Shown here: piece after piece, positions 54,713 to 64,000 of the stretch
Layout: every line of letters starts with the position of its first letter
Position numbering within the stretch: position 1 is the first letter of the stretch
NCBI RefSeq assembly: GCF_000182925.2
Contig: NC_026501.1
Location: 1,240,001 to 1,304,000 of the forward strand
Reading direction: 5' to 3'
Length of the DNA stretch: 64,000 bases
DNA from: Neurospora crassa OR74A
Taxonomy: Eukaryota > Ascomycota > Sordariomycetes > Sordariales > Sordariaceae
Made by a program: the position numbers and the translations under genes
The notes under the pieces: model-generated
What the model was told of the DNA's origin: nothing
The model's database searches: none
Seen by the model: only the letters and a program-made list of their open reading frames with translations

Positions 54713-56166
54713 ATGAAGATCGATCTAGCCATCCTTGTCTCGGCCCTTTGTGCCAATCCGGCACTTGCCCTTGTCGCACCAACATCCGACCTTGCGCGAC
54801 GTGAGCCCGCCGAGCCCATCCAGATCGTCGACCGCGACGTCGACGCTGTTTCGCAGGAACTTTGGAAGCGCAGAGGTGGAGGAGGTGGCGGCGGTCGCGG
54901 CGGTGGTGGTGGTGGTGGTAGTTCCGGCGGCGGTAGCAGTGGAGGAAGTGGCGGCGGACGCGGCGGCAGCAGTGGAGGAGGTTCAACCGGAGGAAGCTCA
55001 TCCGGCTCAGGGTAAGTCAACACTCTTCACCTCACCGATTTTTTTTGGCTTTTGCTTTTGCTCTCGATTTTCACCGTCGGTTGTTGGAATTTGTGTGGGA
55101 GAGTGTAGGCATTGCGTTCGTCATGCAGGGCGACGCTAATGTTTGTTTGTCTACAGGAGAGGTGGCAGTGGAAGCAGCGGAAACAGTGGTTCTGGTTCAA
55201 CGTATGTGTTTTCATTTTCAAGTCGTCTTCTCTAACTCCCATGATTGTGAAAAGGCGGTCATCGGGAGTATCCAAACCTGGAAGCTCGTCCTACAAAGGT
55301 TCTTCTTCGGGAAGCTCGTCCTCCAAAGGTTCTTCTTCGGGAAGCTCTTCTCAGGGAGACTTTCGGTACTACGGGGGTGCCTCCTCTCGTGGGAAACCCA
55401 ACAACAAACCGAAGCAGAGATCCTCGTATGCATCAGCAGCAAAGTCGCCTTTGGGAGACTTCCTGCTAGATCTCGCAGGCTCTCCAACCCTTTCCAGTCT
55501 TTGTTTAGTGAACCTTACATCTTACTAACATACAGTCTTTCCAACAGAGGCCCCAAGACATCGCCAACGTACAATGGTGGTGGAAGAACTCAATATGGAA
55601 GCGGGCCAAAGCCTGCCTACGGTGGTGGCCGTTATTACGGAGGCGGCGCGGTGCAACCATACCAGTCCGGTATGAGGTCGCCATCGGGCATCCGCCCCTT
55701 CGCTCTCGGTGCTGGTATAGGACTTCTCGCCGTCTGGCCCGCCGTTTGGCTTTATGGTGCTTACATGTACCCCTACCACAACTTGTACACCTACCACAAT
55801 CAGACCTCCGACCAGGACGAGACCCGCAACGTCACCTGCGCCTGCGACCCATATCTAGTCTGCGGTTGCGACGACAATACCAACACCACCTATATTGACT
55901 CCCTTATCGGAAACGGAAGCTACTCTGCGCTGAACCATTCCTTGATTACCGTCGCCACTGTTGACGGAACCGACTACCTCCTGATCAACGGTACCTTGCC
56001 CAATGGTACGACTGCGTCCGGCGGTACGGATGACGATGATGGTACGACTACGTCCGGCGGTACGAATGGTGGCGAGAGCAGCGCTGCTGGTCTTCGGAGG
56101 TTGCTAGAGCACGCCGGATGGTGGCCGGTCGTAGCCACTGTTGCGGCAACCGTATTCGCAGTCTAA
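54713..56166 (+). CDS. Secreted/membrane Gly/Ser-rich glycoprotein, fungal family of unknown function
   Basis: Four exons: 54713-55011, 55157-55201, 55255-55426 and 55537-56166. The introns are 145, 53 and 110 bases, all in agreement with frame, and the protein has 381 residues. A signal peptide (MKIDLAILVSALCANPALAL) leads. A run of Gly and Ser follows, then a Ser-rich repeat, then YNGGGRTQYGSGPKPAYGGG. A hydrophobic segment (ALGAGIGLLAVWPAVWLYGA) precedes a Cys motif CACDPYLVCGCDDN and several N-glycosylation sites (NQT, NVT, NTT, NGS, NHS, NGT). The C-terminus ends in a hydrophobic tail (WWPVVATVAATVFAV), suited to a GPI-anchor signal. I have seen proteins of this layout in other sordariomycetes without known function. 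The last intron has two in-frame AG acceptors 12 bases apart. Confidence 0.78.
55281..55350 (+). repeat. 30-base tandem repeat in the secreted-protein gene
   Basis: Two near-perfect 30-base copies (55281-55310 and 55311-55340), differing at one base, plus a partial third. They encode a Ser/Gly/Lys repeat and keep the frame. Confidence 0.8.
56005..56070 (+). repeat. 36-base imperfect tandem repeat near the C-terminus
   Basis: A unit starting GGTACGACT at 56005 is repeated at 56041. It encodes GTTASGGT and GTTTSGGT in the glycosylated, probably disordered stalk of the secreted protein. Confidence 0.7.
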
Positions 56167-56846
56167 AGCAGTTCCCCAAGAAACTCATGGCTCTGATGAC
56201 GAGTTCTGAGCAACATAAGATATCTCTCTATACTCGGGGTATCAGCAGTCTTTCGATCATCCTACAACACAGTTCTTGATACCATTTACGAAATGAACGC
56301 TGGTGAGGACGAGGGAGTGGCTATAATGCCAGTAAAGGGCAGGGAAAAAAAATAAGAAGAAGAAAAAAAATCACATGAACACGAGGTTGATGATGGACCC
56401 GATACCCCTAGGTTTTGATGATTTATTGACAGGATCCTATTTTTGGTTTTGTATACCGCCTTACATAGATGATTTCAAGATTCCACGATCTGGTTCATGA
56501 ATAACAAAATCGGTTAATTGACTAGACTACTAGCCAAGCTCCAGTTAACCCACAGGAAAAAAGCTGGAGGGAAGTTCATCCGAACAGCCCGTAAGCAGAC
56601 ATTAGTTTCGGTGGCTGTGTGGCGACAACTTTTTTAACGCTCGCGGCTTGTTAAGGTACAATCTACGCATGAGGCCAATCAGAAACCACCACGGCAGGCA
56701 CCCGTCCAATCTCTGATGAAAAGAGCAAAGTGTAACAACAAACCTTATGAGGCATGTATCTTCCACAAGAACAGTAAAAACCCGTCTTCTTATATAAAAG
56801 TCGCACAGAAACTCGGTTTCCATCAAATTAGAAAAACAAAGCAATC
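56167..56846. other. Spacer upstream of the DNA glycosylase gene
   Basis: Holds the 3' region of the secreted-protein gene and a compact promoter for the next gene. A-rich near 56340-56370. No gene seen. Confidence 0.55.
56791..56800 (+). promoter_or_regulatory. TATA box of the DNA glycosylase gene
   Basis: TATATAAAAG, 47 bases before the ATG at 56847. With a usual TATA-to-start distance the leader would be very short. Confidence 0.5.
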
Positions 56847-58037
56847 ATGACGTCGCCCGAACCTCCTGTGCCTGATGACCAACGTACACCCCCGCCACCA
56901 ACTTTTGCCGGCCGTCTCAAGCTCGAAGACTTCAAGTTCGACGGCAATGGCTCAGCATCGGCATCGCCATCACCAGGCGGAATTCGCAGAAGCGCCCGTC
57001 TGTCCTCGACAATCAAAGCGACCCCCGTAATTACAGATACATCCTCCTCTTCGGCATCTCCATCACGCAAAGCCACCCAAACCCAAACCACCGTTACCAC
57101 CACCTTGACAACAACCACGACCAAAGCCCAATCATCCAAACGAAAACTAATAACCCACACCTCGACCTCAACCACCCCAACCCCATCCAGCTCCAGCTCC
57201 TCCACTCCCACCTCCAAACGCCCCAAATCCCTCCCCAAAAAGAATAAGATCTACGACAACATCCCCCAAACCCTCCCCGACGCCCTCTCTCCCAATCTTC
57301 TCGTTCTCTTCATCGGCCTCAACCCCGGCATCTCCACCGCCATCCAACAACATGCCTACGCGCACCCGACCAATCTTTTCTGGCGTCTCTTGTTTTCTTC
57401 GGGCATCACCCCCGTGTTATGTGCACCGTCGGAAGACCGCTCCCTGCCCGAGCGGTTTTCGCTGGGGTTGACCAACATTGTGGGGAGACCGACGCGGAAT
57501 GGCGGGGAATTGACCAAGGGGGAGATGGACGAAGGGGTGGCAGTGTTGGAAGAAAAAGTGAGGGTGTGGAAGCCTGAAGCGGTGTGTGTGGTGGGCAAAG
57601 GGATTTGGGAGAGTGTCTATCGGGTGAGGGAGAGGCAGAGGCAGCAGAGACATGGACAGGGGCAAATTGGGATAGAAAAAGACAAAGTTGGGTTGAATAA
57701 AGGACGGGGAAAAGCGGTGGGGTTGCTGCCGAAAGATTGGAAGTATGGGTGGCAGGATGAGAGTGAGAATATGGGTGTGCCCGGTGGTGATAGTGGTGAT
57801 GAGGAGGAGGAGATGGACACGACAACAGCTGGTGGTGGTTGGAAGGGAGCGAGGGTGTTTGTGGCTACGAGTACTAGTGGGTTGGCGGCCACGGTTGGGA
57901 GGGCGGAGAAGGAGAGGATTTGGAGAGAGTTGGGGGAGTGGGTGGAGAGGAGGAGGACAGAAAGGGAGAAGGAGAAGGGAGTGAAAGGGGAGGATGAGGA
58001 TGAGGATCAGGGTCAGGGTGGTGTAGTGGGTGAGTGA
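56847..58037 (+). CDS. G/T(U) mismatch-specific DNA glycosylase (TDG/Mug type)
   Basis: A single exon of 396 residues. The first 135 residues are disordered and Ser/Thr-rich. The core starts at NLLVLFIGLNPGIST (about 149-163); GLNPG is the TDG/Mug motif with the catalytic Asn. HPTNLFWRLLFSSGI, then FSLGLTNIVGRPT and WKPEAVCVVGKGIWE follow. The second motif appears as VFVATSTSGLAA (about 339-350). A charged insert of about 60 residues separates VGKGIWE from it. The C-terminus is basic, then acidic. The enzyme removes T or U opposite G, the product of 5-methylcytosine or cytosine deamination, and starts base excision repair in the nucleus. A TATA box lies 47 bases upstream of the start. Confidence 0.9.
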   Translation: MTSPEPPVPDDQRTPPPPTFAGRLKLEDFKFDGNGSASASPSPGGIRRSARLSSTIKATPVITDTSSSSASPSRKATQTQTTVTTTLTTTTTKAQSSKRKLITHTSTSTTPTPSSSSSSTPTSKRPKSLPKKNKIYDNIPQTLPDALSPNLLVLFIGLNPGISTAIQQHAYAHPTNLFWRLLFSSGITPVLCAPSEDRSLPERFSLGLTNIVGRPTRNGGELTKGEMDEGVAVLEEKVRVWKPEAVCVVGKGIWESVYRVRERQRQQRHGQGQIGIEKDKVGLNKGRGKAVGLLPKDWKYGWQDESENMGVPGGDSGDEEEEMDTTTAGGGWKGARVFVATSTSGLAATVGRAEKERIWRELGEWVERRRTEREKEKGVKGEDEDEDQGQGGVVGE

Positions 58038-58310
58038 TGTTCGTGGTGTGAGGGTGTTCATGTTTGTATGTTCCTCAGCTGGTTGGCAAGCCTCGTACAA
58101 AGTACTGGTTCAGGTATCGAACATTAAATGGAGGTACTTGAATTGAGTAGATATCAATGTCTGGCAAAACTTCGTCGCGCATTACTTAAGTGAAGAATGG
58201 TCTCATATACTCCCTCTGCCCCTTCATGTCCCCCCCGTACTATGCGAGCCTTACTCCGACTTTTCTTCATATTCCCATCATTTCATCACAGATCCATCAC
58301 ACATTCCCTC

Positions 58311-59436
58311 TTACCAAGCACAATGCCCACCATCAATCCTCAGATCCGCGCCCGTCATGAAGCTGCTCGCATCACTGAGCAAGAAGATCGCCGCGCCGCG
58401 GTACTCCTCCGGGTAACTTAGCCTTTTGAGCATGTTGGCATCGGGCCAAGCGGTCCTGCGCTCGGGAAAAGCTTCGAAGAGGCCGGCCGTCATGGCGGTC
58501 ACGATGTAGCCCGGCGAAAGCGTGTTGACGCGGATGCCATGCTCGCCCCATTCCGAGGCGAGGTTGCGGCCAAGCTGGAGGACGGCGGCTTTGGAGGCAT
58601 TGTAGGCGCTTTTTTTTTCGGGAGGGGGATCAGTCTGGTTGAAACTTTGAGGTGGGAAGGGGGAAAAGAGAGAAGGAAGCAAGCAAGCACGCAAAAGAAC
58701 ACAAAACTCACGGGCAAATCAACCCCCGATTAGCCACCGTCCCACTCATGCTCCCAATCAGCACCATACTCCCCGGCCACCCATTTTCCACCATGACCCT
58801 CGCCACCGCCTGCGCCGTCATGAACACCCCCGTGACATTCACGCTCATCATCTTGTCCGCATCCTCCCTGCTATACTCGAGCGCGCTCGTCTCCTGCTGG
58901 ATCCCCGCCGCAGCAATCAACCCATCCATCCTGCCCTCCTTCTTGGCAATCCCCTGCACAACTTCGTTCAGCGCCTGCTGATTACGCACGTCCACACGGT
59001 GATAAGTAATGCTGGACCCCAGTTCCTCGGTGGCGCGCTTGGCAACGGCGGAAAAGGGAGAGTCGGGATCGGTGGAAGGGTCGGGCAGAATGTCGACGAC
59101 GTGCACACGCGCGCCGGCTTCGAGGACGGCCTCGGCTTGAGTGAGGCCGACGCCCCGCCCGCCGCCGGAGATGAGGATGACTTTGTCTTGGAGGGAGAAG
59201 AACTCGGGGAGGCGTTTGGTGCGGTCGAGCTTGAAGGGCTCGGAGGCAGGGAGGGGACAGGAAGCGGTTTGGTGGAGGGAGCGGGTGTGGCTGAGAGGGG
59301 TGATAATGGTTTGGGTGATGGCTCGGGGTTGATGTTGGAAAAGTGCAGTGGTGAGCCTGGGGGAAAGGCGGGAGGCTGAATTGGGGACCATGGTGGTCCT
59401 GAGGGCCGAGAAGGCCTTGGTGGTGAGTCTGGTCAT
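58311..59436 (-). CDS. Short-chain dehydrogenase/reductase, probable mitochondrial
   Basis: Two exons on the minus strand: 59436-58712 and 58608-58311. The 103-base intron has donor GTGAGT and the protein has 340 residues. Classical SDR marks are present: the dinucleotide-binding loop SGGGRGVGLTQA, then HVVDIL, DVRNQQ, AAAG for the usual NAAG, the catalytic Ser in IGSMSG and Tyr-x-x-x-Lys in AYNASK. The end is TGADLRIDGGHCAW. Substrate is unknown; the relatives I recall are fungal sorbose/xylulose reductase-type SDRs. MTRLTTKAFSALRTTM and the following basic, Ser/Thr-rich 60 residues look like a mitochondrial presequence. The frame is open to 59538, but this Met gives the better presequence. 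The acceptor AG follows nine A, which is unusual; joining there restores CPAYNASK in frame. Confidence 0.87.
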
Positions 59437-59553
59437 TGTAGTTGATGGTAAGATTGATGGACTGGGTTCTCTGAGATGTTGTATTGTGAGCTTGCTAGAG
59501 TATCTGTGAATGAGGGTTTGTGAATGACTTAGGGGCAAGCAGGACAGGTGATG

Positions 59554-59560
59554 TTATATA
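59554..59560 (-). promoter_or_regulatory. TATA box of the SDR gene
   Basis: TATATAA on the minus strand, 118 bases before the chosen ATG (59436). Position fits a fungal promoter with a short leader. Confidence 0.4.
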
Positions 59561-61356
59561 ATCACCGGTGATGGATGGAGAGTCAAGGTGCTTGTCTAAT
59601 TCATCAATCTACGAGCCACTCGTAGGTCGAGATCAAGATGATATTGCCAAGGAAGACAGATACAAACAACGAACAAAACACCAGAGCGGGAAAGATGAGA
59701 AGAGGGCGGCGGGTTTGATAAGTATGTACGATGTCGCTGTTGGAAGTATGTCATCCCAAAGCAGAAACGACGATCGACGCAATGCCAGTCTTGACACCTG
59801 CAGCTGATGTATGTCGAGACTAATCGGTGCATGGCAAACCGACAACTGGACAAGCACCCCCTCACTTGAGAAGTCAACCTTTGAACTCGGCACGATGTGA
59901 TGATGTATCACTACTCCCGTTTCTTCGCAGGAATACTCGTTCTAGATCTTCATCTTGCCATGTTAGAGCCAAGAGTCCCAATGTTGGAGCATAGCCCCCC
60001 GCTGAGGAGGGCTCGCTGAAGCTTGGTATCTCTTTCTTTTCGGGTCAATGTTTGGTACAGCGAGAGCACTCTAGAATCCGGATTATCCCAAATCAGCGAA
60101 GCACAAGAGCTTTTGGATGTCGCAGTACGGGAGTTCAAAATCCAATGCAACCTTGCAAGCTTGGCAAATGTCGAAGGATGAAGTTATCCTGGGACGGTTT
60201 ACCGATTTGGGGGAACCCGGAGGGGAAGAACGAGGGGAACATGTCGACACTCAAGAGGAGGTGGCGTTCCGCCCTGCTTTTGAGAGTCCAAATCTGCCAT
60301 GCATGGCTGTGGTCTTGTTCTGATGGGAAATTAATGATCAGGAGGGGTTGGAAGGTGAGAAAACCCGCCAATTGAATTACCCAGAGTGAGACTTGATAAC
60401 TTTAGGTCCTATGTCTAGTAGTCCACACCCTGACGGTGAATATCAGGAAGATACGTAGAAACATTCTTCTTTTTAGTCTGATGTCCTTATGGCATCGGTC
60501 GTTTCTCCAACCTACCGTGGTTACAATTGGTCAGCGCATAACGCTTATTGTACTTACTACCTTAGCCGAGCACATTTACCCGAACATGACGGACCGCTCC
60601 TGTGAATATCGCGTGTAACCCAACCATTTCGTGTTCCGCTGTCAGAAAGGGGCATGCCGGGGCAATATCATGCATGCAATATTGTCCACGATTGGGGAGT
60701 TGATGATGCGACTGTGAGGAACAGCAGCAGTTGACCAAGTCCATCCTTCTCCTTCGGGGTTGAATAGGTAGAGGTAATGGGGCCGTTGCGGGAGACCCAC
60801 CTGGGCTCCAAGCCCGGCCGGACGGACCCCGCTTGACACCCCCGACCCTCGACTTGGCGGCACCGCTGGGGACGGGACCCGGGAGGTCCACCTTGTGTGG
60901 TGTCTGCCGGACCATGCGGCGGCCGGGTAGGGTAACCGTACTGGCTTTCAATTTGTAACAGCACTGCACCACCTACACTGCGCAGTGCAAAGCATCAATG
61001 AATCAGCCACGCTGTATGTACAGATTTCATCCCCAGTCGCTGTGTCTGGGGGTTGACGCATTCGCAACACCTTTGCGACGCTCCTGACCATGGTGGCTTG
61101 GCGGAGAGAGACCCTTGGGGGTTTGGGGCTCTCGCTAAAATCCCCGCCCCCAGACGACGACGATAGCAGCGCTTGTTTTGTCCCATGCCGCCGTATTCGC
61201 AACCAGCAGCAGGCCAGCAGCTAACGCCTCGACCGAAATGGAACAGAAGAGCACTGACTGCACTATTAACAAGCGCTGACAAATGTTGGGATGCGCTGCT
61301 ATGTATCTATAACAGGTCATCCTGGTGGTTGTGGCCGTGGTCATGTCGGCATTACC

Positions 61357-61381
61357 GAGAGAGAGAGAGAGAGAGAGAGAG
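61357..61381. repeat. (GA)12 microsatellite
   Basis: About twelve uninterrupted GA units in gene-free DNA. Confidence 0.85.
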
Positions 61382-64000
61382 GAATAACGTGGCTGAAGGC
61401 ATCTCCGATGAGAAGATCCAAGACGTCTGTCTTCCTTCGGAGCCACGGCGGCCCTCGGTGTCTGTCTAACCAACGGAAAGGTGGCGGGGCGGGAGATGGC
61501 GTGCCATGTCGAAAATCGTAATCGCCGCTTGGTGGATGGATGGTCACTCCAGTCTCCAGATGAAGATGAGATGCGAGACAAGGACGGTTCCAGCGGCCGG
61601 GATGTGGAGGGAGAAAAACCTGGATGAAGCCGGCGCGGATCAAAACCCAAGGGTCTCGAGCTTTTTCCCCACCACTACCTCCACTGCCGAGATGATCTCC
61701 TGCGCCGCATCCGAACGATCTATGGTGGGAGGGTTCGTAGCCCGTGGAGCCATGTTGGAATGGCCTGTACGTAACAGGTAGGTCACAACTATAAACTGCA
61801 TGATTACCTTGGTTGTGTGGCCCGCGACACAGACGAACTTGGTGATATAGCTCTGGGCGGTCTCGCATTCCGAAAAACATACGTTGTTCGGAGAGTTTCG
61901 GTTTTTCAGACGGAAGCGTCCTCGAAACCAGGGGCGCGTGTCATGCTCGCGTCACTAACATACATAGAGATGAACAAAGGGGGACAAATTCAGGATGCGC
62001 AGTTTTGAAACATGAAACAAGATGTTCAGGGACCAACGATGACGGTGCGCGACAATGTCGACTAGGTAGTGTAGTGTACACAGTACATATGGGGTGGGGA
62101 AGCTCAGGCCACCCAGACCAGCGTCATAGTATCTTGTGTAGTGTATGTATCATCCATGAAATACCGGAACGATGGATCTGTAATGTTTTCTTGATGGTGT
62201 GTGTGCGAGCAAGTCGTACACGAGTGGTGTACCATAAGCACTAACAATAATCTAATTCTTGGGTCTCTGAACTGGCCGTCACCAAGCCAACAACGATATC
62301 ACAGGAATCACGCGACCATAATATCGCGCAACGTCTTCTTGATCGAGGTTCGCTCGTCAGCTCGCCCAACAGCAGGACGTTGTCGACGCACTCACACCGC
62401 CCAAGTGCGAAATCTGACGGGTCAGTTGGTTGCCAGGACAATGGCTTTGAATTGTTGCGTGCCAAGATATGTCTGGCAAATTTCGAATCTGACGTCCACT
62501 GGAGCCGCCCGACAAGAGCCACATACGGCATATACAAAGTCGTACGACAGAAGTGAAGCGAGCCGAGGTTGGTGTAGTCATTCTATTCTAGATGGTCCAT
62601 CGAAGCTTCGGCCGTCCATTGTCCAATCAACGCGGCCTCCCCCCAAAAAGTGCAAATTCCGCACTCTACCACGTTCATCCTGGTGCGGCCACGGCGACGG
62701 CGGCGGACCACAGCTTCGAAAGTCGAGACGCTGTGTTGCCGTTGCAGATGCGCGACAGAAGGACAAGAAGAAAATTCGGAAATTTGGGGGGGTTGCTGTA
62801 TGAATATCAAAAGCCGGCCATGAATGGATTTTCCTTGCACGGCGAGAGCGACGAACGGTGCACCATCAAGCACCCGCCCCCCCAGTTCGAGTCCCCCTCG
62901 GCTCATCCATGCCGACCCCGACCACGCCCGTTTCTCTCGCCGCCCAGCCTGCCTGCCAGTCCACGCAAAATCTCCAATGAGTATGGCCGCTACAGACGCC
63001 GGGCCAATCCAGTGGTTAGGGTCTGTTCTCGACTGGGGTTTGGGTCTCCCATCTCCATCAGCTAGTTGCCAACCAAGGCAACCCTCATGTCTCATCTGTT
63101 CAGGTTTCATCTCTTTGCCCGACCGTTGATATCCTGCTCGAAAAAAGAAAAGAAAAAAAAGAAGAGAAAAAGAAAAGAGAAAAATGAGTCGAGACACAAC
63201 GAACTGCCTCAGCCGACTAGGGGCATTTTGAGTAAGGATTTTCTTGTCGACTGGGTCGTTCTCAAGTCACCAACGGTCACAGGACACAACATGGCGCAAG
63301 ACGGGGCGGGATTATATCCGTCTGTCGACGTCGGCCTGCAGAGGTACGTCTGCCCGCTGCCGAGCTTCCGAACCAGCCGCCTCTTGTTGTAGTGTGCCCA
63401 GTCGTCGCCAGTGAGCCATTGAGCCGCCAATGCACGCCTTCAAACCCAACCGTATCGCGGCAGTTCAGACGACATCACAAGCTGATGACAATAGTCGCCG
63501 GTAGTGAGGTGACCAAAAGAAGCGGTAAGAACAACATCAGCCGTCCGTGGGTTGCATCCAACGCCATATCATTTGCATCATGCATGCGAAGCCGTTGTGA
63601 AATCCCCACGAGATGAACAAGGCCACCTTTTGTTGGGGTGTTTCAGAGCCTCTTTTTGAACCATCCAGTCATCGTTCGTCCTGACCATGCTGTCTTTTGC
63701 ATCTCATCTCCGGCATCTGTGCAACACATGGCCGCGTATGTCTCTTTGCGGGCATGGAGGCAAATCCGGCTCCCGTGTATGCATCAGATTGTTCTACACC
63801 AATATTACCACTAATACGTATCAACTACCACCACCACCATCTCAACCGCAACGACAAGCAGGAATATCATGGAACTGTGGTGTGGGGTTGCTCGGCCCTG
63901 GTTCATCTCATCAAATCTGTAGTGACACCCTCCCGTCCTTGATGCCATGTATCATCGACCCGCACAGCACGGCAAGTCACCTATTCATGGAAACAACGGG

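Larger units (their letters stand above)
59437..64000. other. 4.5 kb gene-free right end
   Basis: No gene is supported. Open frames such as 61135-61650, 61341-61880, 62201-62803 and 62583-63197 overlap on both strands, use no clear splice pattern and have no motif. A GC-rich stretch at about 60780-60925, a GA microsatellite at 61357-61381 and an A/G-rich run near 63140-63184 are the visible features. It may hold promoters of a gene beyond the window. Confidence 0.5.

Noticed and set aside
57417-58100. A 227-residue frame antisense to the DNA glycosylase.
   Set aside because: Pro/Leu/His-rich shadow of the purine-rich sense strand; no independent support.
62201-63197. Overlapping frames of about 200 residues on both strands near the right end.
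   Set aside because: Sense and antisense frames cover each other, contain no motif, and show no fungal intron signals that improve them.

Overview
The window is nuclear DNA of a filamentous ascomycete, most likely a sordariomycete of the Neurospora/Sordaria type. The evidence is a set of short introns (53-160 bases) with GTAWGT-like donors and CTRAY-like branch sites, several intron-poor genes, a NoxB-type NADPH oxidase, HET-domain genes, class I myosin with fungal architecture, and long gene-free spacers rich in microsatellites. I see no bacterial genes, CRISPR array, rRNA or convincing tRNA.

Left part (1-26 kb): an Mtc5/WDR59-type SEACAT subunit (+) faces a class I myosin gene (-) whose start codon is an exon of its own. 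A 3.9 kb spacer follows, then nox-2 (NoxB, + strand), UDP-GlcNAc pyrophosphorylase (+), a mitochondrial BolA protein (-), an ACSF3-like malonyl-CoA synthetase (+, divergent from the BolA gene) and a Tma23-like nucleolar G-patch protein (+).

Middle part (26-44.5 kb): tRNA-His guanylyltransferase (-) and COMPASS subunit Swd1 (+) share a divergent promoter that holds a run of 20 C. The largest RNA polymerase II subunit, RPB1, follows on the same strand as Swd1. Its last, tiny exon adds one more CTD heptad. Next come a GNAT acetyltransferase, a full-length HET-domain gene, an AT-rich degraded stretch, and a HET-family C-terminal fragment without the HET domain. This HET cluster is the most accessory-looking part of the window.

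Right part (44.5-64 kb): a large disordered protein of unknown function (-), an LMBD1-type membrane protein (+), an ANCHR/ZFYVE19-like protein with a C-terminal B-box-like zinc finger (-), a secreted glycine/serine-rich glycoprotein with four exons (+), a TDG/Mug-type mismatch DNA glycosylase (+) and a mitochondrial-type SDR oxidoreductase (-). The last 4.5 kb has no gene I can support.

Most genes are unrelated housekeeping genes, not a pathway cluster. The loose functional links are RPB1 with Swd1 (COMPASS acts on Pol II-transcribed chromatin), and myosin I, NoxB and UAP1 as parts of hyphal growth and wall building. The points most worth checking are the Glu at the TEDS site of the myosin, the splice-dependent last heptad of RPB1, the three repeated amphipathic motifs in the ANCHR-like protein, the duplicated motif in the unknown 944-residue protein, and the HET gene plus HET fragment.
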